A stretch of DNA of 64,000 bases, from assembly GCF_000979455.1 (NCBI RefSeq), contig NZ_JJOY01000042.1:34603-98602 (forward strand), given 5' to 3'. Of this stretch, positions 36,340 to 47,814 are shown piece after piece. The notes under the pieces are model-generated. The model was not told where the DNA came from and searched no databases. It saw nothing but the letters and a program-made list of their open reading frames with translations. Positions within the stretch are counted from its first letter, which is position 1, and each line of letters begins with the position of its first letter. This DNA comes from Methanosarcina sp. 2.H.T.1A.6 (GTDB taxonomy: Archaea > Halobacteriota > Methanosarcinia > Methanosarcinales > Methanosarcinaceae). A program made the position numbers and the translations under genes.

Positions 36340-36897
36340 ATGAGCAAAACTAATACACAAAACAGTACCCAGGAGGAAGAAAGCTTCCTGGTTTCCCTTG
36401 GAAAGGATTTGCTGTCAGTTGCGGCTGTCCTGATAGCCTTTATGATTCTTTCCAAACTGGCGTTCGGGCTCTGGACACCCATGGTCGCAGTGGAGTCCGG
36501 AAGTATGGAGCCGCATATGCAGGTAGGAGATATTATCTTCATAAAAAACATCGATCGAGTTGCTCTTGTTACCAATGAGGATGGAAAAGATTCAGGCTAT
36601 ATGACCTTTGGTGACTACGGAGACGTGATCCTCTATCGACCCTATGGGCAGGAAAGTACAACTCCTATAATACATAGAGCGATGTACAGGGTTGAAGCCG
36701 GAGAACCTATGTGGAAAAACGGTCCTGCTGCCCCTTACTCAGGATACATTACAAAAGGAGATAACCCTGTGACCAACAAGCACTTTGATCAGGAAGGACA
36801 GATAAGTTACTATGTGCCTGTGAAGGATGAATGGGTAATAGGGGTTGCAAGATACAGGATTCCCTATCTTGGACATATCAGGCTTTTCTTTTCATGA
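36340..36897 (+). CDS. Archaeal signal peptidase I (Sec11-type)
   Basis: Membrane serine protease removing signal peptides from exported proteins such as the surface proteins in this window. The 185-residue product has one N-terminal transmembrane helix (LLSVAAVLIAFMILSKLAFGLW), then the catalytic Ser in VESGSMEPHM. The box PIIHRAMYRV carries a His in place of the bacterial Lys, and TKGDNPVTNKHFDQ carries the Asp. This Ser-His-Asp pattern defines the archaeal/eukaryotic Sec11 type. Monocistronic, with a repeat element just upstream. Confidence 0.93.
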   Translation: MSKTNTQNSTQEEESFLVSLGKDLLSVAAVLIAFMILSKLAFGLWTPMVAVESGSMEPHMQVGDIIFIKNIDRVALVTNEDGKDSGYMTFGDYGDVILYRPYGQESTTPIIHRAMYRVEAGEPMWKNGPAAPYSGYITKGDNPVTNKHFDQEGQISYYVPVKDEWVIGVARYRIPYLGHIRLFFS

Positions 36898-37344
36898 GCC
36901 TCTTGAGTTGTATAATCTCTTAGCTGTACATTTAACTTCAATCAATTTCCATACTCTTCATAAAGATCCTGAACCAGATTTTTAATCTCTGGTTCAAGCA
37001 TCTTGTTTTTAACTTATTTTCCTTCAGATAGTTTCTATTTGTTTCTATTTATTCCTTAATCTGAACTTATTTCTCTATTCTTTTCACTATCAAATAGTTT
37101 CACTTTAGAATAGTCACTCAAACTTTCACCTTCGGCAGTTGTTCAAACCTTTTCCATATATTTTGCGAAATCTTTTTGAGCTTTAACAAATCAGAGTAGA
37201 CCGTAACTATAAGTGAATCCAAACTAAAAATAAGCCTAAAAAATAGAAGTAATTTAAAATGAAGTAGCAGGTAAGAGATTAGAAATAAAAAATGGATAAA
37301 GCAGAAGATAAGGAATAAAAAACAGCTGAAAAATCATAAGAAAC
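36898..37344. other. Gene-free spacer
   Basis: AT-rich, with TTGTTTCTATTTA-type repeats near 37025-37050. No gene or structured element recognised. Confidence 0.4.
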
Positions 37345-38316
37345 ATGAAACTTAAAAAACTGAAAATTGGCAGGACAGAGCTTCCTGGAAACCTTCTCCT
37401 TGCACCTATGGCAGATGTAACAAATATGGCTTTCAGACTGCTTTGCAGGCAGTACGGAGCTGACCTGACGTACACAGAGATGATCAATGTAAATGCCCTG
37501 CTCAATGAAAGCAGGAAATCTTATATTAGAGGGCTGAGTTCTCCTGAAGACAGGCCCTTCGGGGTTCAGCTTGTGGGAGGCTGCCCTGAGAAACTGAGGG
37601 AAGCTGCACTTATTGTTGAAGAAGCATACAGTCCTGAAGTTATAGACATTAACATGGGATGCCCCGCAAGATGCATCACAGGAGCTGGCTGCGGCTCAGC
37701 TCTCCTCAATTCTCCGGAACTTATCTATGCAATAATCTCAGAGCTTACAGATACCCTGAAGACTCCGGTCAGCGCAAAGATCCGCCTCCTTGGGAGAGAG
37801 GATAAAACTCTTGAAATTGCCCGCCTGATAGAAAAAGCCGGGGCTTCGGCCCTGACCGTGCACGGCAGAACAGCAGCACAGATGTACTCAGGCAGCTCGA
37901 ACCTTATAGAAATAAAGGCCGTCAAAAATGAGCTATCGATTCCCGTTATTGCAAACGGGGACATAAGGGATGAGGAGTCGGCAGAAAGAACTCTGGAACT
38001 GACAGGCTGTGACGGGCTTATGATAGGTCGCGCAGCAATGGGAAACCCTTTTATTTTCAGAAGGATCAGGCACTACCTGGAAACCGGTGAAAAACTTGAA
38101 GCGAATAAGCAGTCCCGGCAACTGGAGGATTTTGAAAAATATATTGCCCTCCTTGAGGAACACAACCTGCTCTCATCCATAAACCTCAGGACGCACGCAC
38201 ACTGGTTTACAAAAGGACTGCCCGGCTCGCGGCAGGTCAGGGAAAAAATGAATGGTTTGACGGATGGAAAGGCCATAACTGAACTGATGAGAAGTTCCTG
38301 CCAGGAAAAATATTAA
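37345..38316 (+). CDS. dus: tRNA-dihydrouridine synthase (Dus/NifR3 family)
   Basis: FMN-dependent enzyme reducing uridine to dihydrouridine in the tRNA D-loop. The 323-residue TIM-barrel shows LLAPMADVTNMAFRLLCRQYGADLTYTEM, the FGVQLVGG phosphate segment, DINMGCPARCITGAGCGSALL with the catalytic Cys in GCP, SAKIRLLG, TVHGRTAAQMYSG and VIANGDI. FMN-phosphate binding uses IANGD and GLMIGRAAMGNPFIF. The ATG follows a AT-rich leader without an obvious Shine-Dalgarno site. The gene is alone on its transcript. Confidence 0.92.
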   Translation: MKLKKLKIGRTELPGNLLLAPMADVTNMAFRLLCRQYGADLTYTEMINVNALLNESRKSYIRGLSSPEDRPFGVQLVGGCPEKLREAALIVEEAYSPEVIDINMGCPARCITGAGCGSALLNSPELIYAIISELTDTLKTPVSAKIRLLGREDKTLEIARLIEKAGASALTVHGRTAAQMYSGSSNLIEIKAVKNELSIPVIANGDIRDEESAERTLELTGCDGLMIGRAAMGNPFIFRRIRHYLETGEKLEANKQSRQLEDFEKYIALLEEHNLLSSINLRTHAHWFTKGLPGSRQVREKMNGLTDGKAITELMRSSCQEKY

Positions 38317-38864
38317 AAGATCTTATCTTTTTAGAAATGAACATTGTTTACAACAGTATTAGTAAAAAACATGGTTAAGAGACAGGTTAACCGGTGAAAA
38401 ATAATAATAAAACGTCTAAAAAATAATTATGAATTAGAAGTATATATAAACAATTTTTCGACTTTCACCGAAAAACTAATAATAATCTACACAATTATCC
38501 ATGAACTATCAGGCACAAAACGGCGTAAACATATAATTGAAAATATATTACACTCGAGATACCTATGATCCATTAATTATGAATACTTTCAGGTTAACAA
38601 TTTGCCGTCCAAAGTTTCGAATTACTGCAAATCTGCTTTTGCATATTGCAGTGGTGCCTGAAGAAAAAAACCAGATACGGACCCGTACAAGGGTAGGTAC
38701 GGAGTTCCTAATCTGACAAGAATTAATAGAGATTAACATCAGGTTAACTCGCTTAACAGCAGTGTGCCGACAACTAAACTATAAGGTGCCATACAGACTG
38801 CCGAAAACAGCGAAAAATATTAGAAAAACATTAAATTAAAACCGCGTTTAGAAGGAGAATCCAG
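38317..38864. promoter_or_regulatory. Long leader/promoter region of the por operon
   Basis: About 550 bp. The best TATA box (TATATATAAA, 38441-38450) lies 415 bases before porC, implying a leader near 390 nt if it is used. The leader contains a CCGTAC/GTACGG stem-loop (38683-38702). No ORF seen. Confidence 0.45.
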
Positions 38865-39413
38865 ATGAAGGAAATCAGAATACACGGTCGAGGAGGCCAG
38901 GGTTCTGTTACTGCGGCTGAAATGATCTCCATTGCAGCTTTTGAAGACGGAAAATTCAGCCAGGCCTTCCCCGCTTTTGGGGTAGAGCGCAGAGGTGCCC
39001 CGGTGCAGGCATTCACCAGAATCAGTGATAGTCCTATCAGGCTCCGAAGCCAGATCTACGCCCCGGATTACGTTATTGTCCAGGATGCCACTCTGCTTGA
39101 AACCGTTGATGTTGCAAGCGGGATAAAAGATGATGGAGTCATCATAGTAAACACCACCGAAAAGCCGGAGAGCCTGAAACTTGACACAAAAGCCAGGGTT
39201 ATGACCGTGGACGCCACAAAGGTGGCAATGGACATCATAGGCCTCCCTATTGTGAACACTGTCCTCCTGGGAGCTTTTGCAGGCGCGACCGGAGAGATCA
39301 ATGTGGAATCCATTAAGAAAGCCGTAAGGGACCGCTTTTCCGGCAAAGTAGCCGAAAAGAACTCACAGGCTATCCAGAAAGCCTATGAGCTTATCAGGAG
39401 GAGAGAAGCATGA
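38865..39413 (+). CDS. porC: Pyruvate:ferredoxin oxidoreductase, gamma subunit
   Basis: Subunit of the four-part enzyme that links acetyl-CoA and CO2 to pyruvate with ferredoxin as electron carrier. The 182-residue product carries the gamma-subunit hallmarks [47 protein letters not shown] and the nucleotide-fold segment after it. AAGGAGAATCC precedes the ATG. It is the first gene of porCDAB, and its stop overlaps porD by 4 bp (ATGA). Confidence 0.95.
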   Translation: MKEIRIHGRGGQGSVTAAEMISIAAFEDGKFSQAFPAFGVERRGAPVQAFTRISDSPIRLRSQIYAPDYVIVQDATLLETVDVASGIKDDGVIIVNTTEKPESLKLDTKARVMTVDATKVAMDIIGLPIVNTVLLGAFAGATGEINVESIKKAVRDRFSGKVAEKNSQAIQKAYELIRRREA

Positions 39414-39670
39414 AGATCCCAATAGGAGGAGTTTGTGAACCGGGATCAACCCTGGTAAACAAAACCGGAGGCTGGAGAAACTTCCGTCCCGTATATATTT
39501 ACGAAAAATGTACCAAATGCGGAATCTGCGAGATTGTGTGCCCTGACATGTCAATCCATCTCAAAGAAGACGGCTTTTTCGAATACAACTACGACTACTG
39601 CAAGGGATGCGGCATCTGCGCAAATGAATGCCCTGCAGATGCAATTGAAATGATTCTGGAGGAGAAATAA
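39410..39670 (+). CDS. porD: Pyruvate:ferredoxin oxidoreductase, delta subunit (2[4Fe-4S] ferredoxin)
   Basis: 86-residue electron-transfer subunit. Two cluster motifs are visible: [15 protein letters not shown] and [15 protein letters not shown], each CxxCxxCxxxCP, coordinating two [4Fe-4S] clusters. They relay electrons from the beta-subunit cluster to external ferredoxin. The ATG overlaps the porC stop, and its own stop overlaps the porA start (TAATG), so translation is coupled throughout. Confidence 0.95.
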   Translation: MKIPIGGVCEPGSTLVNKTGGWRNFRPVYIYEKCTKCGICEIVCPDMSIHLKEDGFFEYNYDYCKGCGICANECPADAIEMILEEK

Positions 39671-40881
39671 TGCCGCTCAATTCAGCTGACAAGGCCAAAA
39701 TGGTCGTCGTGGAAGGCTCCTACGCAGTTGCCCATGCAGCAAAGGTCTCCCGTCCAAATGTGATTTCCGCTTATCCTATCACCCCTCAGACCCATATCGT
39801 TGAGGACTTATCTCAGTTTATAGCAGACGGGGAAATCCCGAACTGTGAATACATCAACGTGGAATCCGAATTCTCGGCAATTTCTGCCCTTGTGGGAGCC
39901 GCAGCTGTCGGAGCAAGGACATATTCCGCAACCACCTCCCAGGGGCTTTTGCTCATGCACGAGGTACTCTTCAACGCCGCAGGAATGAGGATGCCCATCA
40001 TCATGACAGTGGCAAACAGAGCAGTCAGCGCCCCGATCAATATATGGAACGATCACCAGGATGCAATTTCCCAGAGGGACACAGGCTGGCTCCAGCTCTA
40101 TGCCGAGGATGTCCAGGAAGCCGCAGACATGGTCCCCCAGATCTTCAAGATCGCAGAGGACAAAGATGTGCTCCTGCCGGGCATGGCCTGTATGGACGGG
40201 TTTATCCTCTCCCACGTCTACGAACCCGTGGTGCTGCTTGAGCAGGACCTTACCGACGAGTTCCTGCCCAAATATGAGCCGGAATATGTGCTTGACCCCA
40301 AAAACCCGATGACCTTCGGAGCCTTTGCAGACCCCTCGACTTACACCGAATTCAGATACCTGCAGGAAAAGGCAATGCAGGCGGCCCTTCCGAAGATCGA
40401 AGCTGTTTCCAAGGAATTCGCAGAGATCTTTGGCAGGGATCACGGAGGCCTTATCGACGGTTACCAGCTTGAAGATGCTGAAGTTGTAATCATGGCCATG
40501 GGCTCCCTGATAGGTACCCTCAAGGATGTAGTTGACGAGTACAGGGCAAAGGGCGAGAAGATCGGTATCCTGAAAGTCAGGTCCTTCAGGCCCTTCCCGA
40601 AGATGCAGATCAGAAAGGCCCTGGCAAAAGCCAATGCTGTGGTCGTGCTCGACAAGAACATCTCCCTCGGAACCAACGAAGGTGCCCTCTTTACCGAGAC
40701 CAAGTCCTGTATGTACAACAGCAGGTGCGATATTCCGATTATTGGCTACACCTTAAACCACGGTGGCCGCGATGTTCAAGTGGAGCTTGTCAGGAAGATA
40801 ATCGAAGAGACCAAAAAGGTCGCAAAATCCGGTATTACGGTTGAAAGCCAGTTTGCTGACGTCAGGGAGGAGTTGCTATGA
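39670..40881 (+). CDS. porA: Pyruvate:ferredoxin oxidoreductase, alpha subunit
   Basis: 403-residue subunit with the pyrimidine-binding fold of ThDP enzymes. The N-terminus has [32 protein letters not shown] and [39 protein letters not shown], including the conserved Glu that activates ThDP and the Thr-Ser pair typical of PFOR alpha. The C-terminal region resembles the transketolase C domain. The stop overlaps porB by 4 bp. Confidence 0.95.
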   Translation: MPLNSADKAKMVVVEGSYAVAHAAKVSRPNVISAYPITPQTHIVEDLSQFIADGEIPNCEYINVESEFSAISALVGAAAVGARTYSATTSQGLLLMHEVLFNAAGMRMPIIMTVANRAVSAPINIWNDHQDAISQRDTGWLQLYAEDVQEAADMVPQIFKIAEDKDVLLPGMACMDGFILSHVYEPVVLLEQDLTDEFLPKYEPEYVLDPKNPMTFGAFADPSTYTEFRYLQEKAMQAALPKIEAVSKEFAEIFGRDHGGLIDGYQLEDAEVVIMAMGSLIGTLKDVVDEYRAKGEKIGILKVRSFRPFPKMQIRKALAKANAVVVLDKNISLGTNEGALFTETKSCMYNSRCDIPIIGYTLNHGGRDVQVELVRKIIEETKKVAKSGITVESQFADVREELL

Positions 40882-41768
40882 GTAAACCCGCACCTAAAAC
40901 CTACCTTGCTCCGGGACACAGGGGCTGTGCAGGCTGCTGTGACGCCCTTGCCGCAAAGTTCATGCTTATGGGCGCAGGCTCGGACTGTATCATCATTAAC
41001 CCAACAGGCTGCCTGGAAGTTATGACCACACCCTTCCCGGAATCTGCCTGGCAGGTCCCGTGGATACACTCCCTCTTCGAAAACGGAGGCGCAGTGGCAT
41101 CAGGTGTCGAGGCTGCCTTAAAAGCCCTTGGCAGGAAAGGAAACACCAGGGTCATCGGAGTCGGCGGCGACGGCTCGACAATGGACATAGGGATTCGGTC
41201 CCTCTCAGGCGCTTTTGAGCGGGGCCACGACATCACCTACGTCTGTGTAGACAACGAAGCCTACATGAACACCGGGATCCAGAGAAGCTCCGGAACCCCC
41301 TTCGATGCTTCCACAACAACAAGCCCCGCAGGCAAAGTCTCCTTTGGAAACCAGCGCCCGAAGAAGGACATGCCCGCTATCATGGTAGCCCACGGCTCTC
41401 CGTATGTGGCCACAACATCAATCGGATTCCCAAGGGACATGATCAGGAAAGTCAAGAAAGCCACCGAAACTGTGGGCCCGACCTACATCCACGCCCACGC
41501 TCCCTGCCCAACCGGCTGGGGTTTTGACGGCTCCAAGACCATCGAACTTGCAAAACTCGCAGTAGAAACCTGCCTCTGGCCGATGTACGAAATGGAAAAC
41601 GGCGAGATCACCCAGGTAAGAAAAGTCAAGGACCCAAGGCCCGTCGAGGAATACCTCAGAGCCCAGAAGCGGTTCAAACACCTCTTCACCATGGAAGGCG
41701 GAGACAAAGAAATCGCAAAGATCCAGGCCGCTGCAGACTGGAATATTAAACACTACGGACTTCAGTGA
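40878..41768 (+). CDS. porB: Pyruvate:ferredoxin oxidoreductase, beta subunit
   Basis: 296-residue ThDP and [4Fe-4S] subunit. The cluster cysteines appear in [20 protein letters not shown], with another Cys near C-terminal residue 210-215. The ThDP pyrophosphate/Mg motif is [10 protein letters not shown] followed about 25 residues later by [10 protein letters not shown] (the GDG...N signature). [11 protein letters not shown] is also PFOR-beta-like. It closes the por operon. The sequence CCTGGAAGTT after ATNPTG-like residues is family-typical. Confidence 0.95.
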   Translation: MSKPAPKTYLAPGHRGCAGCCDALAAKFMLMGAGSDCIIINPTGCLEVMTTPFPESAWQVPWIHSLFENGGAVASGVEAALKALGRKGNTRVIGVGGDGSTMDIGIRSLSGAFERGHDITYVCVDNEAYMNTGIQRSSGTPFDASTTTSPAGKVSFGNQRPKKDMPAIMVAHGSPYVATTSIGFPRDMIRKVKKATETVGPTYIHAHAPCPTGWGFDGSKTIELAKLAVETCLWPMYEMENGEITQVRKVKDPRPVEEYLRAQKRFKHLFTMEGGDKEIAKIQAAADWNIKHYGLQ

Positions 41769-42572
<804 letters not shown>

Positions 42573-43955
42573 ATGAGAAAGAATATTACAAACTTTGTGG
42601 GGATGACCATGCTATCCATCAACCATTGGATAAGAAAAAACGGACTATATGCGCTATTTGCGCTGATGTTTTCAGTGATGCTGATCATGTCCAGTGCGGC
42701 ACCATTTATGCAAGTCGCATCGGCAACCGCATCCTCCGACCAACTGAAAACCGAATCTGATATTGAAACCGCGCCTATAAAAGTAACTTCGGCTTGCGAA
42801 CCCAGTCCGGCATATAGAATAGAAAAGTGCATTACAGACGTAAATTGCGGTGGATCGAAAGCCAGTGTAAAAAAGGCAGGAGATGTCATAACCTACCGGA
42901 TAACAGTTACTAACACCGGAGATGTCGACCTGACAAATGTAACTGTCACGGACCAGTTAATTGAAACTCTAACAGGACCAACAAAATCAAAAGATACCGA
43001 TGAAGTTCTTGATACAGGAGAGATATGGACATATACCGGCAGCTACACGGTAACGCAGGAAGACATAGATACCAATGGGGGATGTGATGGATACATCGAC
43101 AACGTAGCAATGGTAGACTGTGATCAGCTGGAGCCAAAATGTGACAGTGCCAGGGTACTGATAGAAGAAGCATCCACAGGGGATGATTCGACAGGAGATG
43201 ATTCGACAGGGGATAATTCGACAGGAGATGATTCGACAGGAGATGATTCAACAGGAGATGATTCAACAGGAGATGATTCGACAGAAGGGAACCAGGATTA
43301 CATTATATACAAATCAATAATCGGAGCTGATGAAGCCGGAGATAACATAGTCAACAAAGCTGGAGACATAATAGAATATCAGATAATGGTGAAGAATGAA
43401 GGCAGCACGAACCTGACAGGAGTTTCAGTAAGTGACCCCATGATTACATTGACAGGACCGACTGGAGATGATGTTGACTCAGGGGTGTTGAATCCGGGAG
43501 AGACGTGGAAATTCTTTGGAAACTATACGTTAACCCAGGACGATATTAACAGCAATGGTGGTGGGGACGGATTTATCGAAAATACGGCAATAGTAAGTTG
43601 CAACGAAATTCCTGATGAAAGCAGCAGTGTGCAACAACTGATAGTCCTTAGCTCAGATGATATTGATTACAGTGGTGATACTCGTAGCGCCCACCATGGT
43701 AACGGTGGCACTGGTCACGCCCGCATCATCTCTAAACCTACCAAAAACGTTGAAATGAACGAAACTACATGGAGAGAAACTGGCACTGAAACGCAGCTTG
43801 GACCTGATATTAAAAACTTTGAACAAAACACTGAAAGTGCCGAAGCAGATGTTGACAAGGAACCAGAACAGGAAAGCGCAGGTATACCTGGGTTTGAAAT
43901 CATTTATGGCGCATTCGGACTGCTTGCTGCAATATTCCTGTATAAAAAGAAGTAA
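42573..43955 (+). CDS. Cell-surface protein with DUF11-type repeats and PGF-CTERM-like anchor
   Basis: 460-residue secreted protein. The N-terminal hydrophobic segment is YALFALMFSVMLIMSSAAPFM. Two DUF11/CARDB-type domains follow: VKKAGDVITYRITVTNTGDVDLTNVTVTD (about 110) and VNKAGDIIEYQIMVKNEGSTNLTGVSVSD (about 260). A Ser-Thr-Gly-Asp-Asp repeat linker separates them. The C-terminus (IPGFEIIYGAFGLLAAIFLYKKK) is a PGF-type sorting signal: Pro-Gly-Phe, hydrophobic stretch, Lys tail, as recognised by archaeosortase. A GGAAGTGAA ribosome site supports the start at 42573. The function is probably structural or adhesive. Confidence 0.85.
   Translation: MRKNITNFVGMTMLSINHWIRKNGLYALFALMFSVMLIMSSAAPFMQVASATASSDQLKTESDIETAPIKVTSACEPSPAYRIEKCITDVNCGGSKASVKKAGDVITYRITVTNTGDVDLTNVTVTDQLIETLTGPTKSKDTDEVLDTGEIWTYTGSYTVTQEDIDTNGGCDGYIDNVAMVDCDQLEPKCDSARVLIEEASTGDDSTGDDSTGDNSTGDDSTGDDSTGDDSTGDDSTEGNQDYIIYKSIIGADEAGDNIVNKAGDIIEYQIMVKNEGSTNLTGVSVSDPMITLTGPTGDDVDSGVLNPGETWKFFGNYTLTQDDINSNGGGDGFIENTAIVSCNEIPDESSSVQQLIVLSSDDIDYSGDTRSAHHGNGGTGHARIISKPTKNVEMNETTWRETGTETQLGPDIKNFEQNTESAEADVDKEPEQESAGIPGFEIIYGAFGLLAAIFLYKKK
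43175..43283 (+). repeat. 15-bp in-frame repeat coding (STGDD)n
   Basis: About seven copies of GGAGATGATTCGACA, one with AAT for GAT, coding a Ser-Thr-Gly-Asp-Asp linker between the two DUF11-like domains. Ser/Thr density suggests O-glycosylation or flexible spacing. Confidence 0.93.
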
Positions 43956-44934
43956 AAGCAAAGCGAATCAGATAAAAAAGCATTGAAAGAGAGCTAGGCT
44001 TAGAAAAAAATTAGATGAGGGGTTTAAACCTTCATCTAATTGTACATTTTTATTCTCACCCAAAGAAGATGTTTGTACATTTTTATTTTCAGCTCAAGAA
44101 GAGATGTGCAAGAAATGTGCTGTCTACTTTGGTCCATTTCAAAGAGCAGAAAGCCAGGAAAAATAGATAAAAAGTATTTTTTTCGAAGGTTGGTTTTTAG
44201 AGGGCTTCATAATGAAATTAAGAATAGTATAGACTCGCAAAATTCACATTTTTAACGCGAGAGCTATTTAGAAAACTAAACCGTTAAAAACAAAGGGATA
44301 TAACCACGTTTGAAACTAACTGATCTAAAAAAGATTCACATATTGAATGGTGCAGGCATCTGTTTATAATGCCGTTTTTAATCACCGTTTTTCAAGAATT
44401 CCGTTTTTGTGCCGTTTTTCAATATATCATTTTTTGGGCTACTGTTTTTTAAGCCAGTGTTTTTCAATATATCGTTTTTTGGGCTACTGTTTTTTAAGCC
44501 AGTGTTTTTCAATATATCGTTTTTTAGGCTACTGTTTTTTAAGCCAGTGTTTTTCAAGACACCGTTTTTTAGGCTACCGTTTTTTTCACAGATGCCTTGC
44601 ACGCCAAATATCTTTTCCTAAATATAAGACTACGGATGTACTGAAAATTGGATATAAGTCTCCAGAGGTACTGTAAATTAATCAGAACGTATGAAACTAA
44701 AATCAAAAACAGAAGAGCTTGCGCATACTTTTCAAAATTTTTAAGTGGGTATTAGCTCCTTAAAAAGATTTAGATTTAGATTTAGATCAATTTTAAATTT
44801 ACAAAGCATGGATTTTACAAAGCTCAGGTTTGTAAAACCTATCTTTTACAAAATTTTAGACGTTGGCAAAAAGAGAAGGTGTGTAGAAGTGAAATTGAAT
44901 CGAAAAAAATAGAAAAAAGTAAGCTGCCTGAGGA
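43956..44934. other. Spacer with a 45-bp repeat array
   Basis: About 980 bp without a recognised gene. It has a direct repeat of TGTACATTTTTATT near 44041 and 44073, and the 45-bp array at 44414-44586. Several short ORFs cross it but none has family signals. Confidence 0.45.
44414..44586. repeat. 45-bp tandem repeat, nearly 4 copies
   Basis: Units start at 44414, 44459, 44504 and 44549 (last partial). The unit length is divisible by three, and on the - strand it reads as an open frame (44378-44602) with Leu-Lys-Asn triplets every five residues. There is no start signal or downstream continuation, so coding is not claimed. Confidence 0.9.
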
Positions 44935-45390
44935 TTAAATGTCAACTAAGGGCAGCTGCCTTCTAAGGTCTGGCAAATAACCTTCTCTATGAAGAGCAAT
45001 CTTATAATCACTTATTGCTCTGCATACCCTGTGTGTATATTTTATGCAATCGGTACCAACTTCACCTTTAAACAGCAGCTTTTCTGTCTTTTCTATGAAT
45101 TCCGGATAGGTAAATAACAGTTCTTCTTTGGTGTGCAGGAAAAGGGCTGTAAAGTCTCTGTGGATACCCATGCTTCTTTTAAGCAGCTCAACGTTGAGGT
45201 GACCCTCAGAGAGGTAGCTGTTGAATTTCACAAACGTATAAAAGTCTGCGATGTTCTGATTTAAGGAGTTTAGGATTGAATATAGCACATTATCGGTTTC
45301 CGGAAGGAGGATATCCGGAAGATTGAGGTTTTCGCCATCAAATGTTTCGTTTTCTTCAATATTTTGATCCCGGGTTGTTTCACGGTCCAT
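44935..45390 (-). CDS. Hypothetical protein, 151 residues
   Basis: All-helical soluble protein with an acidic N-terminus and no motif I recognise. Its body (FYTFVKFNSYLSEGHLNVELLKRSMGIHRDFTALFLHTKEELLFTYPEF) has heptad-like hydrophobic spacing, and CIKYTHRVCRAISDYKIAL adds two cysteines. The start at 45390 follows AGGGTGATAAA. Codon use resembles real genes here and the frame is clean, but it has no informative neighbour. Confidence 0.6.
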   Translation of the reverse strand: MDRETTRDQNIEENETFDGENLNLPDILLPETDNVLYSILNSLNQNIADFYTFVKFNSYLSEGHLNVELLKRSMGIHRDFTALFLHTKEELLFTYPEFIEKTEKLLFKGEVGTDCIKYTHRVCRAISDYKIALHREGYLPDLRRQLPLVDI

Positions 45391-46096
45391 TTTATCACCC
45401 TGGTATGAAGTTTATATTAAGGGGTTTATATAAAGGGGTTTATATTTTAATAGGTGGATCTGGTTGTTTCCGCTTTATACCAACGGAACCAGTCTTTTAC
45501 CTTTTAGAGGTGGCTTTTGGATACACCTACTGGCTTGTTATGGAGGTGGCATAAGTTTATCAGTTGAAGTGCATCCAAGTACTATATGCCCTGTGCAGGC
45601 TGCCTTAACCTGCTACAAGTGCATCGCTTCCCCACTAGAAGCGGCTTTGTGGCATTTCACATGGAGCTTTGGACTCCGTTTTTGAATTCCATTTTGGACT
45701 CCGTTTTTCCATTACCAATTCACTCCAGAGATGCTGATCTTGCAGTTCTGATCCTGAAGTCGTATAAAATAAACTTGATTTAACAATTAGGCTTCTTGCA
45801 TTTTACCATATATAAAATTATGTCTTAATAAAACTAACGAAATATAATTTTATAGTTGGCTGCAGTTAGTTGGGCCAAAAAAAATTATAAAGTGCATAAT
45901 ATACTGAAAGATGATAGAATATATATCTGAGCCTCATGCCCGAGTCCTGTACATTATAATTAATCTCAGAAAAAATGTATTTTTGAACCTTAATTTATTT
46001 TTGAACTTTAGTGAACAGTCAGACATGTTCACTAAATACACTTATAATAGAGGTGCCGGCAAGTTCAAAAAACCTTTAAAAAACAACGGCATGTTT
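45391..46096. other. Gene-free spacer
   Basis: About 700 bp. Short ORFs on the + strand lack initiation signals and family features. A repeated GGGGTTTATAT word (45420-45445) lies close to the orphan start and may be its promoter. Confidence 0.4.
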
Positions 46097-46921
46097 TCAG
46101 CTCTTCGAAACATGCCTGCTCTCGAGTATATCCATCCCGACAGCTACAAACCCATATACAAAGCTCAGTACAAGAATAATAGTGGCGCCCGATGGAACAT
46201 CCAGAGCATATGAAAGGCCTATTCCGGTAACACTGATCGCGATCCCGAAGACAGTGGAGATAAGCATCATCCGCTTCAGGTTATTGGTGAATTTACGGCT
46301 CAGAGTTGCAGGAATGGTCAGAAGGGCGATCACAAGGATAATTCCCACGACTTTGATAAGGACAACAATTGTAAGGGCAATAATACAGAGAAGGAGGAGA
46401 TAGAGCTTTTCGGTAGGGACGCCCTGTACAGTTGTGAACTCTTCATCAAAGCATAAAGAAAGAAATTCCTTATAGAACAGATAGACCGCACCCACTATGA
46501 CGATATCAAGAACCAGCATCAGGTACAGGTCAAGCCGGGGAACCGTAAGGATATTTCCAAAGAGGTAGGTCATCAGGTCCGGGGCATATCCGGGAGTAAG
46601 ATAGACAAAAATAACTCCCAGAGCCATTCCAAGAGACCAGAGAATGCCTATTGCACTGTCTTCCGGGATTTTAGATTTCTTGCTTACGATGCCCATGACA
46701 AGAGCGGAGAGCAAGCTGAAAGGAAGAACTCCGAACATGGGGTTTATCCCTAAATAATAACCAAGCCCGACCCCTCCGAAAGAGGCATGGGCAATCCCAC
46801 CGCTGATGAAGACGATCTTTTTAACGACAACGTAGGCGCCTATGATTCCGCAGGCAACGCTTGCAAGGATTGCGGCTATAAGGGCGTTCTGTATAAAAGT
46901 ATATTGCAGAAGATCAAACAT
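46097..46921 (-). CDS. Metal ABC transporter permease (ZnuB/MntB type)
   Basis: 274-residue membrane permease of the ABC-3 family for Zn2+/Mn2+/Fe2+. It has about eight transmembrane helices. [43 protein letters not shown] is the signature N-terminal segment, and [25 protein letters not shown] carries the coupling region. It is the last gene of a mntR-binding protein-ATPase-permease run, 46 bp after the ATPase gene. Confidence 0.92.
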   Translation of the reverse strand: MFDLLQYTFIQNALIAAILASVACGIIGAYVVVKKIVFISGGIAHASFGGVGLGYYLGINPMFGVLPFSLLSALVMGIVSKKSKIPEDSAIGILWSLGMALGVIFVYLTPGYAPDLMTYLFGNILTVPRLDLYLMLVLDIVIVGAVYLFYKEFLSLCFDEEFTTVQGVPTEKLYLLLLCIIALTIVVLIKVVGIILVIALLTIPATLSRKFTNNLKRMMLISTVFGIAISVTGIGLSYALDVPSGATIILVLSFVYGFVAVGMDILESRHVSKS

Positions 46922-46967
46922 TTTTTATTTCTCCTTGAGAGACTTCTTTCGAACCCTATCTTGATCT

Positions 46968-47732
46968 TCAGGAACTCCCTTTGTGCCTTTCCAGCACTCT
47001 ATGGGGCACTCCATGAGCAATTAGTTCGACAGGGCACTGGTAGGTGGCTTCCAGGTCCTCAACCGAGATTTCTCTTGAGTTATGGTAGTGAAGCGTGCGG
47101 TTCAGGCAGGCTATCCTGTCCACATAGACAGAAACTGCACTGAGGTCATGTGTAACCATAATGACTGCCATTTCCTGCTTGAGCCTGTCCAGGAGTCGGT
47201 AGAGTTCATCCTGCATGTGAGGATCGAGCCCGGTATTGGGTTCGTCAAGAAGCAGGAGTTTAGGGTTCGTTGCAAGAGCACGGGCAATAAAAACCCTCTG
47301 CCGCTGCCCACCCGAGAGCTGGCCTATTTGCCGGTCCTTAAGGTCGAACATTTCCACTGTTTTCAGAGCCTCTTCAGCAGCCTTTTTGTCCTCGTCACTG
47401 TACTTTTTCAGAAAACCCGTATGGCTCATCCTGCCTGTCAGGACGACTTCCCAGACACTGATCGGAAAATCAAAGTCAAAACCTTTGTACTGGGGGACAT
47501 ACCCTACAAGGTCTCTGCTTTTTTCCGGAGGCTTCCCAAAGAGTTTCACGCTGCCTTTATAGGGCTTCAAAAGCCCAAGGAGCACTTTGAGAAATGTGGT
47601 CTTTCCCCCACCATTGGGTCCAATAATCCCAAGCAACCCATTGGGCTCTTTTAATTCCAGACTTACGGCCTCAAGGATTGTCTGGTTTCCGTAGCGGACC
47701 CAGACATCCTCTAGCTCTATAACCTTCTCCAT
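46968..47732 (-). CDS. Metal ABC transporter ATP-binding protein (ZnuC/MntA type)
   Basis: 254-residue ATPase. Walker A is GPNGGGKTT, Q-loop VPQYKGFDFDFPISVWEVVLTGR, signature LSGGQRQRVFIARAL, Walker B LLLLDEPNTGLD, and H-loop VTHDLSAV. The Q-loop region and the DFDFPISV stretch are characteristic of zinc/manganese importers. It lies 82 bp after the binding-protein gene. Confidence 0.92.
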   Translation of the reverse strand: MEKVIELEDVWVRYGNQTILEAVSLELKEPNGLLGIIGPNGGGKTTFLKVLLGLLKPYKGSVKLFGKPPEKSRDLVGYVPQYKGFDFDFPISVWEVVLTGRMSHTGFLKKYSDEDKKAAEEALKTVEMFDLKDRQIGQLSGGQRQRVFIARALATNPKLLLLDEPNTGLDPHMQDELYRLLDRLKQEMAVIMVTHDLSAVSVYVDRIACLNRTLHYHNSREISVEDLEATYQCPVELIAHGVPHRVLERHKGSS

Positions 47733-47814
47733 TACCCTTCCTTCAGACTATCGTTTTTATCTTATCCCGAATTATGTTCTTTTTATATTTAGCTATAGAA
47801 CCTGAATACTGATT

